NCBI GenBank assembly: GCA_036381255.1
Contig: DASVDG010000078.1
Location: forward strand, 1-10,770
Length of the DNA: 10,770 nt
From: CALBZE01 sp036381255
GTDB lineage: Bacteria > Gemmatimonadota > Gemmatimonadetes > Longimicrobiales > RSA9
Direction of reading: 5' to 3'
Shown: piece after piece, positions 1 through 6,704 of the stretch
Layout of the letters: every line of letters starts with the position of its first letter
How positions within the stretch are numbered: position 1 is the first letter of the stretch
Translations under genes and position numbers: made by a program
The notes under the pieces: generated by a model
The model's input: the letters and a program-made list of their open reading frames with translations, nothing else
Told to the model about the DNA's origin: nothing
Databases searched by the model: none

Positions 1-70
1 CCTTGAACCCGTACCGAAGCACGACCATGGACGGTGTCGGGGAGAGGGGGGTCGACGGCGTGGAAGATAC

Positions 71-105
71 GGGGGGCGGGCGGGGGGGACAAGGCGGGGG
101 GCGGG
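71..105 (+). other. G-rich tract, possible G-quadruplex former
   Basis: Five runs of three or more G lie within 35 bases on the plus strand (71-76, 78-80, 82-88, 96-101, 103-105), separated by loops of 1, 1, 7 and 1 bases. This meets the usual G3+N1-7 quadruplex pattern. A further G-rich patch lies at 39-51. The tract sits just past the pilin terminator, so it is in the template strand of any read-through transcript. No gene is supported in bases 1-108. Quadruplex formation and any role in blocking read-through are inference only; in GC-rich genomes such tracts can be incidental. Confidence 0.4.
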
Positions 106-108
106 TAC

Positions 109-141
109 AAAAAAGGAGCGTGGCCCGGACGGGCCACGCTC
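109..141 (-). terminator. Intrinsic terminator of the pilin gene
   Basis: A perfect 11-bp inverted repeat (116-126 against 131-141, stem GAGCGTGGCCC) has a 4-base loop. On the minus strand it is followed, after one C, by six T residues (114-109). This is the classic rho-independent layout. It begins 27 bases after the pilin stop codon, so it should end the pilin transcript. It is the only strong terminator seen in the window. Confidence 0.93.
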
Positions 142-168
142 GAGTACGATGCTACGACGGACCGCGGA

Positions 169-585
169 TTACGACTCGTCGTCGCAAGTCACGACACCCG
201 CCTGCGTGACCGCCTTCGAAGCCGGCGTGGTGATCGAGACGCCCGAACCGTAGTAGATCGCGCAACCGAAGTTGCCGAGACCGTCGTGCGTCGCCGACAC
301 TGCCCACCCCGTGGTGTTGGCGGTCATGTTAGCGAAGTCGACGTGCACGCCCTTGGACGCCACGTACTCCAACTTGGCCTGGTCGGTCGTGTACGTGTAC
401 TCGCCGCCCGAGTAGTACACCTCCTGCTGCGTCGAGAGGTTCTTCAGGTCGGACTTGATGGCGCTGTAGTACGCCTTCTCCCTGGCCGACGAGAACTTCG
501 GGATCGCGATCGCAGCCAGGATGCCGATGATCACGACCACGATCAGCAGCTCGATCAGGGTGAAACCCTTCCGGTTCCGCATCAT
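169..585 (-). CDS. Type IV pilin (PilA-like prepilin)
   Basis: This is a 138-residue prepilin. The leader MMRNRKG ends in the Gly of the prepilin peptidase (PilD) site. The mature protein starts at Phe and carries Glu5 (FTLIE), needed for N-methylation and assembly in this family, followed by a hydrophobic helix with Pro22. The mature part is 131 residues, short for a major pilin but normal for short type IVa-like pilins and some pseudopilins. Its C-terminal region has two cysteines (mature Cys101 and Cys127) that could form the D-region disulfide. Three N-x-S/T triplets occur at mature Asn42, Asn79 and Asn83. The ATG at 585 was chosen because AAGGAG lies 7 bases upstream; the next codon, also ATG, is an equally possible start. 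The gene has its own promoter candidate and terminator. A minor pilin or type II secretion pseudopilin remains possible, since no other pilus gene is in view. Confidence 0.93.
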   Translation of the reverse strand: MMRNRKGFTLIELLIVVVIIGILAAIAIPKFSSAREKAYYSAIKSDLKNLSTQQEVYYSGGEYTYTTDQAKLEYVASKGVHVDFANMTANTTGWAVSATHDGLGNFGCAIYYGSGVSITTPASKAVTQAGVVTCDDES

Positions 586-592
586 GGGAACG

Positions 593-598
593 CTCCTT
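593..598 (-). promoter_or_regulatory. Shine-Dalgarno site of the pilin gene
   Basis: AAGGAG on the minus strand lies 7 bases before the first ATG of the double-ATG start (10 before the second). It is the best ribosome binding site in the window and fits high expression. It rules out the longer reading from 645, which would add 20 non-pilin-like residues before the leader. Confidence 0.85.
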
Positions 599-648
599 AG
601 GATGGTGAGTAATGGATCGGAACGAATACGCCCCGGCCGCAGCACCGT

Positions 649-665
649 TGCAAGTGTGGGTCCAG
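649..665 (-). promoter_or_regulatory. Candidate sigma-54 promoter of the pilin gene
   Basis: The minus strand reads CTGGACCCACACTTGCA. The -24 GG and -12 GC are separated by exactly 10 bases. TGG and TTGCA match the sigma-54 (RpoN) consensus TGGCAC-N5-TTGCW, with mismatches only in the less conserved CAC part. Transcription would start near 638, leaving a leader of about 50 bases before the ATG at 585. Sigma-54 control of pilA through PilS/PilR is established in Pseudomonas, Myxococcus and Geobacter; its use here is inference. A TTGACG at 680-685 has no acceptable -10 partner at 16-17 bases, so a sigma-70 reading is weaker. Confidence 0.6.
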
Positions 666-755
666 CGTGCCGGGCGCGGCGTCAATTCTTTGGTTCCATT
701 CGACTTATCGCGCCATCGACCGCGCGGCGGCGTGACGCGCGCCACCTGTCGAGCG

Positions 756-768
756 TTGCATCTTGCAA
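756..768. promoter_or_regulatory. Inverted repeat upstream of the pilin promoter
   Basis: TTGCA-N3-TGCAA is a perfect 5-bp inverted repeat between the stop codon of the TMTC-like gene and the pilin promoter. It is centred about 125 bases upstream of the predicted start, within the range where enhancer-binding activators of sigma-54 promoters sit. A nearby CTGTC (746-750, plus strand) resembles the short motif reported for PilR in Pseudomonas. Both motifs are short and could be chance. No T-run follows, so it is not an intrinsic terminator for the upstream operon. Confidence 0.3.
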
Positions 769-781
769 AGCTTCTGGTAAT

Positions 782-2650
782 TCACTGGACCACGACGTCC
801 TCACCGGCCGCCTGCCGCCTGAGGCGCCGGATCGCCTCCAGCGCGTCCGCATCACCGGTGCGGACGCGCGCCGAATCCAGTGCCGAGATCGCCTCATCGT
901 CCCGCCCCGCTCGGATCAAGAGCTCGGCGAGCCAGTACCACTGCTGCCACCGCGCTCCCTCGCCGGCAGCGATGGTCTTCCGTCGCGCGTCGATGGCTTC
1001 CGCAATTCGCCCTTCCTCTGTGTAGATCAGAGCGAGCGCGTGGTACGTCACCGCGTCCGTCGAGTCGGATTCCAGAGCCGCTCGCGCCACCCGCTCGGCT
1101 TCCGCATAGCGACCCTGGCGTACGAGCAGGTTCATGAGCCGGTGGGATGCGCCCACGAGGTCGGGGCGAAGTCGATGCGCTCGCCAGAGATACGACTCTG
1201 CTTCCGCGCTCCGGCCTGCGGCGATCAGGTCCCGGGCGAGATCCAGGAACAGCGGATAATGCGGCCCGATGGACGCGATGGCGCGCGCATAGGCTCGCAC
1301 GCCCTCGTCCGGCATGCCGTCCCTGAAGTATGCATGACCGAGCATCCACTGCACACGACCCGATTCCGGATGATCCTCCAGCAGCGTTTTGAAAACGGTT
1401 TCCGTACTGAGCCAGGTCGGGTTGCGCTCGAGTGTCCTCAACCCCAGGAGCGCCACCAGGACGGCCAGGGCCGCCGGCGCGATGCGGGGAGCGTTGCGGA
1501 TCGCGTACGCTGCGAGCCACCCGATCGCGACCACGACGCCGACCGAGGGGAGGTAGAGCGTACGCTCGGCCAGCAGAATTCCGGAGAGGAAGAAAATGTT
1601 GGCGACGGGGAGGATCGCGATGCAGAAGAAGAGGATCCCCGTCGCGACCGCCCGAACCGACGCCTCGGAGGTCGAGAGCGGCCTCCCGCGCCACGCGGCC
1701 AGCGTGCCCGCCGCGGCCAACCCGGCCGTCAGGAGCCCGAGCAGGAACAGGGGTGTCGGCCCGCTGCTGATCGGGATCACCTCGGGCGTGTAGTCGGCAG
1801 ACAGATCCAACGGCCAGACGATGAGCCGCAAGTAGTGCGGCCATACCGAGACGACGGTCCAGAACCGGCCGAGGGACTGGAGCTCGGCCGCCCCGAGCGG
1901 CGGATGCGTGGCCGCGACGCTCCCCAGCACCGGCAGGCGAGCGGCCAGCACACCCAGGGCGACGGTGCCCAGGACCGCGAAGAGCGCCGCGTGGTGGCGC
2001 ATGTAGGCGCCCCATCCCCCCGCTCGCCCGACCGCTCCACGCGCGAAATCCAGGAGCAGGAGGAGCGCGGGGAGCACGATGCCGGTCTCCTTGGCCAGCG
2101 CCGCAGCGGCGTACAGGCCGGCCATGATGCCGATTCGCCAGGATCCGTGCGGCCGACCCTCGAGATGAAGCAGGCACGCCGAGAGGACGAAGACGGCCGC
2201 GAGGAGCTCCGCCCGCCCGACCACGTTGGCCACCGCTTCCACGTGCACCGGGTGCACGGCGAACACCAGCGCGCCGGCGGCCGCACCGATCGGCGGCAGC
2301 AGCTCCAGAAGGATCAACAAGACGAGCACCGATGCGATGGCATGCAGCGCCACGTTGACCGCGTGGAATCCCAGCGGGTCACCCTGCCACAGCGCCCAGT
2401 CCAGCGCGAAGCTGGCGATCGTCAGCGGACGCCACGCCCCCAGTTCCCTGCCGATTTCGCCGGGCCAGTACGGCGTGGACAGCGCCTCGGGCATGCGATC
2501 CAACGAGTGCACCCTGTCGTTGTTCACGACGATCGACACGTCGTCGTATGCGAACCCGTTGCCGAGCGAATTCGCATAAACGGCTACCGCGACGATCGCG
2601 ATGCCGAGCGCCGGAACCACCCGGCGGTCGAACCACGGACGGCGAATCAT
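782..2650 (-). CDS. TMTC-like GT-C membrane protein with C-terminal TPRs
   Basis: This 622-residue protein has the architecture of TMTC-family O-mannosyltransferases (DUF1736 type). About ten membrane segments span residues 11-405, followed by a cluster of roughly four to five tetratricopeptide repeats (about 430-595). Family signatures visible are FAYDD in the first extracytoplasmic loop (Asp36/Asp37, the likely catalytic acids of the GT-C fold), HPVHVEAV at 133-140 followed by GRAELL, and AERTLYLPSVG at 361-371. Eukaryotic TMTC1-4 transfer mannose from dolichyl-phosphate mannose to proteins; donor and acceptor of the bacterial homologues are unknown. The TPRs face the periplasm if the topology is conserved and could hold a protein acceptor. 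The start ATG overlaps the stop of the upstream GT-C gene (ATGA) and has no clear Shine-Dalgarno, which implies translational coupling. It is the last gene before the pilin. Confidence 0.88.
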   Translation of the reverse strand: MIRRPWFDRRVVPALGIAIVAVAVYANSLGNGFAYDDVSIVVNNDRVHSLDRMPEALSTPYWPGEIGRELGAWRPLTIASFALDWALWQGDPLGFHAVNVALHAIASVLVLLILLELLPPIGAAAGALVFAVHPVHVEAVANVVGRAELLAAVFVLSACLLHLEGRPHGSWRIGIMAGLYAAAALAKETGIVLPALLLLLDFARGAVGRAGGWGAYMRHHAALFAVLGTVALGVLAARLPVLGSVAATHPPLGAAELQSLGRFWTVVSVWPHYLRLIVWPLDLSADYTPEVIPISSGPTPLFLLGLLTAGLAAAGTLAAWRGRPLSTSEASVRAVATGILFFCIAILPVANIFFLSGILLAERTLYLPSVGVVVAIGWLAAYAIRNAPRIAPAALAVLVALLGLRTLERNPTWLSTETVFKTLLEDHPESGRVQWMLGHAYFRDGMPDEGVRAYARAIASIGPHYPLFLDLARDLIAAGRSAEAESYLWRAHRLRPDLVGASHRLMNLLVRQGRYAEAERVARAALESDSTDAVTYHALALIYTEEGRIAEAIDARRKTIAAGEGARWQQWYWLAELLIRAGRDDEAISALDSARVRTGDADALEAIRRLRRQAAGEDVVVQ

Positions 2651-4533
2651 GTCGGATTCGGGATCAACTCGCTGATGGTGACGTTACCCAGCACGTCGGT
2701 GAACTGGATCCGCCACGCCTCCGCCGACGCGGCGGCCGGTGGTACGTGTACGACCAGATACGCCCCGGGCGCCCGCTCCGCCGGGATCGGTGATGGGTAG
2801 AAATCAGAAAAGACGACGTAATCCGCACCGCTCGCGCCGGCGTAGCGGATGATCGCCGGGAACGACGCCATCGGCAAGACGCGCCAATCCCGTCGGGCAT
2901 GGAGCGCGACGGCCGGGTGCCAGCTCATGACCGTCTTCCCCGCCGGCACGATGCCGCGCAACACCTCACCCGCGCGCCGGTTCTCCGCCGCGAGCAACTG
3001 GTGGGTCGTCTCCATGCTGCGGCTCAAGTACAGGCGACGGACATCCTCGATCGCCAGCGCCCCGACGATGAACATCACCAGCAACGCCGGGACGAGTCCC
3101 TTCCGGGTCGCGCCTCTCGGTGCGTGGATGTCGAACACGACCCCGAGCCAGCGGCTTCCGCGCGCTGCGAACAGGGCGAGGGCGGGCACGAGGAAGAGTT
3201 GCGTGCGCGGGTCGATCGCGATCACTGCCGCGATCAGCAGACTCGTCGCCACCAGCGGAACGGCGAAGAGTGGTTCGGCCGTCCGCAAAGACCTCCGCGG
3301 CGCCAGCACGCCGGCCAGGAGGAACGGCCAGACCACGGCCGGGACGATCTTGCCCAGGGCCCTGAAATACAGCGACGTCCGACTCACGCTGGGCGGCGGC
3401 GCGGACGATGCCGCGGCCGAATCGGTGGTGTTCTTCAGCGGAGTCGATTTCTCCGCGGCAGGCTCGGTAGCGATTTCGCGCATCGTCGCGCCCGTCGCGC
3501 CCGTCGCGCCCGTCGCGCCCGTCGCGCCCGTCGCGGCCGCCGCGTCTGCCGTGCCTCCCGTGCCTCCCGTGCCTCCCGTGTCTGCCGTCCCAGCGCCGAC
3601 CGCCGCCGGCGTTTCGGCCGGCACGTTCGGCGTGTCGGGGACCCCCCAGTAGCTGCTGGCCATCCGGGGTTCGGACGGATCCAGCGAGAAGAGGCTCCGC
3701 ACGTACGCGCCCTGGCGCCCCTGCCACAACATCCCCTCGATGATGCTGGAGGCGCTCGGTCCCTCCCGTTCCGCCGGACGTATCTGGACGGCTCGGCCGG
3801 TCAACGTCCAGTGGCCCGTCACGCTCCTGAGATAGACCCAGTACGGCAGTGAGACGGCGGCGAACGCGACCCCTGCCAGGACGCAGCCGACGAGGATGCG
3901 CGGGTTGCGGCGCGCCGCTGCGACGCCCGCGGCGGCGAGGCCGATCAACCCCGCCACGACCACGGCCTCGGGTCGCGCGAGGTACGCCAGGGACAGCGCG
4001 GCACCCGCGCCGAGCCAGGCCATCGACGTCCGGCGCTCGACTGCGCGAAGCGCCAGGGCGATGCCGGTGTACAGGAAGAGGTGGTAGACCGGCTCCGCGC
4101 CCACCCACAGGTCCCAACCGACCCACTCCGGCGCGACGAATGGCGCGAGCGACGGCACGACTGCCACGATGACGCAGCCGAGGAGCGCGGTTCGGCGCCC
4201 CGCGATCCGCCGGAAGATGAACCAGCACGGTAGGACGAGAAGCCCGGACGTCACGGCCGCGACGATGCGCCCCGCCCAGACCGGGTCGCCGAGCAGCCGC
4301 GCGAGGGCACCGGCGAGCAACGGGAAGAGTGGCGACAGCGTGGTGTGCCGCAACCCCGTCAGCCGGTACCCTTCCCCAGCCCAGAGGCTCTGCCCGAGGA
4401 GGAGGTACCACCCCTCGTCGAAGGCGATGTAATCGCCCCGACCGAAGAACATCAGGATCCGGAGCACGACGGCGCCGAGCGTGAGCGCCGCCAGAGTCCG
4501 GGGGACCGCGCGTTCGTCTGTGCCCAGCCGCAT
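2647..4533 (-). CDS. ArnT/PMT-like GT-C glycosyltransferase, paralogue A
   Basis: This 628-residue polytopic protein has the GT-C fold of the ArnT/PMT_2 class, which moves a sugar from a polyprenyl-phosphate donor to an acceptor outside the cytoplasmic membrane. The first extracytoplasmic loop carries FDEGWY (residues 38-43), the expected acidic catalytic pair. Conserved hydrophobic blocks follow to about residue 240, further membrane segments lie at about 395-500, and a soluble periplasmic tail runs from about 505. Residues 303-385 are a low-complexity linker with Gly-Gly-Thr and Gly-Ala-Thr tripeptide repeats. The protein is closely similar to the product of 4614-6527, so the two are a tandem duplication. 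The ATG at 4533 was chosen because it aligns with the paralogue's N-terminus and has AAAGGT 7 bases upstream. The frame stays open to 5037, but that part lies inside the upstream gene and is not protein-like. Sugar and acceptor cannot be told. Confidence 0.87.
   Translation of the reverse strand: MRLGTDERAVPRTLAALTLGAVVLRILMFFGRGDYIAFDEGWYLLLGQSLWAGEGYRLTGLRHTTLSPLFPLLAGALARLLGDPVWAGRIVAAVTSGLLVLPCWFIFRRIAGRRTALLGCVIVAVVPSLAPFVAPEWVGWDLWVGAEPVYHLFLYTGIALALRAVERRTSMAWLGAGAALSLAYLARPEAVVVAGLIGLAAAGVAAARRNPRILVGCVLAGVAFAAVSLPYWVYLRSVTGHWTLTGRAVQIRPAEREGPSASSIIEGMLWQGRQGAYVRSLFSLDPSEPRMASSYWGVPDTPNVPAETPAAVGAGTADTGGTGGTGGTADAAAATGATGATGATGATGATMREIATEPAAEKSTPLKNTTDSAAASSAPPPSVSRTSLYFRALGKIVPAVVWPFLLAGVLAPRRSLRTAEPLFAVPLVATSLLIAAVIAIDPRTQLFLVPALALFAARGSRWLGVVFDIHAPRGATRKGLVPALLVMFIVGALAIEDVRRLYLSRSMETTHQLLAAENRRAGEVLRGIVPAGKTVMSWHPAVALHARRDWRVLPMASFPAIIRYAGASGADYVVFSDFYPSPIPAERAPGAYLVVHVPPAAASAEAWRIQFTDVLGNVTISELIPNPT
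3485..3538 (-). repeat. 9-bp tandem array coding (Gly-Ala-Thr)n
   Basis: Five perfect copies of GTCGCGCCC (plus-strand sense) run from 3485 to 3529, and a sixth with one mismatch covers 3530-3538. Read on the minus strand they encode repeated Gly-Ala-Thr in the linker of GT-C paralogue A. The unit is a multiple of three, so copy-number change alters linker length without a frameshift. The perfection of the copies points to recent or ongoing slippage expansion. Confidence 0.95.
3551..3586 (-). repeat. 9-bp tandem array coding (Gly-Gly-Thr)n
   Basis: Three perfect copies of GTGCCTCCC (3551-3577) are followed by a degenerate copy GTGTCTGCC (3578-3586). They encode Gly-Gly-Thr in the same linker, 12 bases beyond the Gly-Ala-Thr array. 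The same period but different unit suggests two separate expansion events, or divergence followed by re-expansion. Confidence 0.9.
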
Positions 4534-4589
4534 CACCAACACCTTTCCACAAGATCGCCGGCCGAAGGGATTCGATGGCATCCGGTTCG

Positions 4590-4612
4590 CGCGGCTACCA
4601 CCCGCAGCCGCG
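4590..4612 (-). other. Hairpin between the two GT-C paralogues
   Basis: A perfect 7-bp inverted repeat (CGCGGCT at 4590-4596 against AGCCGCG at 4606-4612) with a 9-base loop lies directly after the stop codon of the upstream paralogue, in the 80-base gap before the next gene. No T-run follows, so it is not an intrinsic terminator. It might stabilise the 3' end of a processed transcript or tune expression of the second gene. In DNA this GC-rich it may be incidental. Confidence 0.35.
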
Positions 4613-4613
4613 G

Positions 4614-6527
4614 TCAGTCGAACACCACCCGCCCGACGACGAAATGCTCGCCCCGGCCGGTCAGCTCGACACTCCAACGTTCCGCAGGGACCGCCGATGG
4701 GGGGAGGCGAAGCACGAGGTGATTCGCGGGAACCTGCCGGACGATCGACGGCGCCGGATAAAATCTCGACAGCACGACGTATTCGCAACCGATCGCCGTC
4801 GCGTACCGGAGGATCTCGGGCAGCGACGCGTAGGGGAGGACGCGCCAATCCCGTTGCGCGTAAATGGCGACCGACGGATCCCAGCTCATGATCGGCCGGC
4901 CCGGCGGGACGATTTCGCGCAACGCCTCGCCCACGGCCCGATTCTCCGCACCCAGGACGTGGTGCGGCGACCCCCGGGTGACACTGGAATAGAGGCGCTG
5001 GACATCGGCAAGGAGCAGCAGCCCGACCACGCCGCACGCGACCGCCGCCGTGATGACGCCGGGCCGCACGCCCCGCACGAGCCGGCGCCGGTCGAATCCG
5101 ACGCCGACGATCCGCATGCCGCGCGCCGCGTAGAACGCGAGCAGCGGCGCGAGCACCAACTGGGTCCGCGGGTCGATCGCGACCCAGCCGGCGATCAGGA
5201 CGCCGGACACCAGCAACGGGCCGGCGACCACGACCTCCGGTACCGGGTCACGCCGCCGCCGGGCCGTTCCGCCGATCAGGATGAACGGCCAGACGAAGGC
5301 CGGGACCACGATGCCAAGCGCACGGGCGTACAGCCACGGGCGGGCCGGCGCCGGATCGCGAGGGTCCATGGCATCGTGCTGCGGCGCCGCACCGTCTGCC
5401 CCGGGTGGGGCGGACGGCTCCCGCACTGCGGCGCCCGGCTCCGAGGCCGCAGCGCCGGCGACCGATCCGGGCGCGGGCGACGCTGCGGCCTCCGGCGACT
5501 TCGGCGACGTCGTCGCCTCCCGTTGCGGCGTCGTCGCCTCCCGTTCCGGTGTCTCCAGCCCGACGCCCCAATAGGTGCTCGCCATCCGCGTTCCGGAAGG
5601 GTGCAGCCCGTACAGGCTGCGCGCGTAGCCTTCGTCATCGCCCTGCCACAGCATGCGCTCGATGCGCGCCGTCGCGTCGGCTCCCCGGGCGCCCGTGGTG
5701 CGTTCCGCGCGCGGCGCGACCGCGGCCGGGACGTGCCGGCCGGTCAACGCCCAGCGGCCGAGGGCATCGTGCAGGTAGACCCAGTACGGTGCGGCGAAAA
5801 CCCCGAAGGCGATCGCGAACGCGAGCGGCTGCAGCGCCGAGCGGCTCGACCTGCGCAGGATGGCGGACCCGCAGGCGGTCACGCCCAGGGCGCCGCCGAT
5901 CAGGATGGCCTCCGGTCGGGCGAGATAGGCGAGGGCGAACGACGCGCCGGCGAGCGCCCAGTCACCCGGGGAGCTCCGGTCATGGCCGCGCAACGCCAGC
6001 GCGAAGCCGGTGAACAGGAAGAGGTGGTAGACCGGCTCGGGCCCCATCCACAGGTCCCAGCCGACCCAGTACGGGACCGTGAAGGCGGACAGCGATGGCA
6101 TGACGGCGACGACGAGGCACCCCAGCCACGCGGTGCGCCGCCCGGCCAGCCGCCGGAAGAGGCTCCAGCAGGGGAGCACGAGGAGCCCTCCCGCGACGGC
6201 CGCTACGGTTCGCCCGGCCCAAACCGGATCCCCCACCACGGCGGCGACTCCGCCCGCGGCCAGCGGAAACAAGGGCGAAAGGGTCGTGTGTCGCAGTCCC
6301 GTCAGCCGGAAGCCGTCGCCGGCCCACAGGCTCTGGCCGAGGAGCAGGTACCAGCCCTCGTCGAACGCGACGAAGTCGCCGCGCCCGAAAAAGAGGAGTA
6401 TGCGGAGCAGGATCGCACTCGCCGTGAGCAAGGCCAGGCGCCGACCGGTCCGAGAGAGCCGGGGCCGGCCGCCACGATCGGTGCCCGGGCGACTGTCGCG
6501 ATGCATCCTCCGTTCACGGACTTCCAT
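4614..6527 (-). CDS. ArnT/PMT-like GT-C glycosyltransferase, paralogue B
   Basis: This is a 637-residue polytopic GT-C enzyme of the same subfamily as its downstream neighbour, with the catalytic-loop motif FDEGWY at residues 55-60. Long shared blocks include GQSLWAG, RLTGLRHTTLSPLFP, DPVWAGR, GLLVLPCW, AYLARPEA, DPRTQL and MSW plus DWRVLP near the end. It should transfer a sugar from a polyprenyl-phosphate donor on the periplasmic side. A Pro/Ala/Glu-rich linker (about 323-396) replaces the tripeptide linker of paralogue A and holds a seven-residue duplication. The start is uncertain. The ATG at 6527 has GGGAG only 2 bases upstream (AAGG slightly further); the ATG at 6506 would have GGAGG with no spacing; GTG at 6605 and ATG at 6575 add residues with no counterpart in the paralogue. 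A 177-base gap separates it from the upstream GT2 gene, so a separate promoter is possible, but none was recognised. Confidence 0.85.
   Translation of the reverse strand: MEVRERRMHRDSRPGTDRGGRPRLSRTGRRLALLTASAILLRILLFFGRGDFVAFDEGWYLLLGQSLWAGDGFRLTGLRHTTLSPLFPLAAGGVAAVVGDPVWAGRTVAAVAGGLLVLPCWSLFRRLAGRRTAWLGCLVVAVMPSLSAFTVPYWVGWDLWMGPEPVYHLFLFTGFALALRGHDRSSPGDWALAGASFALAYLARPEAILIGGALGVTACGSAILRRSSRSALQPLAFAIAFGVFAAPYWVYLHDALGRWALTGRHVPAAVAPRAERTTGARGADATARIERMLWQGDDEGYARSLYGLHPSGTRMASTYWGVGLETPEREATTPQREATTSPKSPEAAASPAPGSVAGAAASEPGAAVREPSAPPGADGAAPQHDAMDPRDPAPARPWLYARALGIVVPAFVWPFILIGGTARRRRDPVPEVVVAGPLLVSGVLIAGWVAIDPRTQLVLAPLLAFYAARGMRIVGVGFDRRRLVRGVRPGVITAAVACGVVGLLLLADVQRLYSSVTRGSPHHVLGAENRAVGEALREIVPPGRPIMSWDPSVAIYAQRDWRVLPYASLPEILRYATAIGCEYVVLSRFYPAPSIVRQVPANHLVLRLPPSAVPAERWSVELTGRGEHFVVGRVVFD
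5509..5550 (-). repeat. 21-bp tandem duplication in GT-C paralogue B linker
   Basis: Two adjacent 21-bp copies (5509-5529 and 5530-5550) differ at two bases. On the minus strand they encode TPEREAT followed by TPQREAT. The duplication is in frame and falls in the same linker position where paralogue A has its 9-bp arrays. Confidence 0.85.
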
Positions 6528-6704
6528 AGCTCCCTTACCAACCTCCGACCGATGGGCGCGCCGTTGCACCCTCATCGGCGATCGATCCTGTTCCGGGTCG
6601 CGCACGCCCGCGGAGCCGGTCCGCGCGGCCGGGATCTTCCCTCGGGCGTCGTCCGCCCGGCCCGACCCCGGCCCGCGATGCGAGCATCACGAGCCCGCAC
6701 GACC

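Noticed and set aside
586..645. Longer pilin start at 645
   Set aside because: It would place 20 extra residues before a leader that already has a perfect Shine-Dalgarno and a standard prepilin form, and it would overlap the likely leader RNA.
680..685. TTGACG as a sigma-70 -35 box for the pilin
   Set aside because: No TATAAT-like hexamer occurs 16-18 bases downstream; the sequence there is GC-rich.
521..2800. Long plus-strand open frame (759 codons) opposite the TMTC-like gene
   Set aside because: Its translation is Arg/Asp/Gln-rich with no recognisable domain or membrane pattern, and it lies antisense to a well-supported gene. This is a GC-bias shadow frame.
3485..3586. Tandem repeats considered as a CRISPR array
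   Set aside because: The units are 9 bp, directly contiguous without spacers, and in frame within a coding region.
2849..3652. Plus-strand frame of 267 codons with a Pro-Val-Ala-rich repeat end
   Set aside because: The repeats are the antisense reading of the 9-bp arrays in GT-C paralogue A; nothing else in the frame resembles a protein family.
4534..5037. N-terminal extension of GT-C paralogue A up to 5037
   Set aside because: Most of it lies within the upstream gene in another frame and reads as Arg/Gly/Pro-rich non-protein sequence. The ATG at 4533 matches the paralogue's N-terminus.
6643..6659. 6-bp stem (CGGGCG/CGCCCG, 5-base loop) in the gap after the rhamnosyltransferase-like gene
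   Set aside because: The stem is short, has no T-run on the minus strand, and such stems are common by chance at this GC content. It is not called a terminator.
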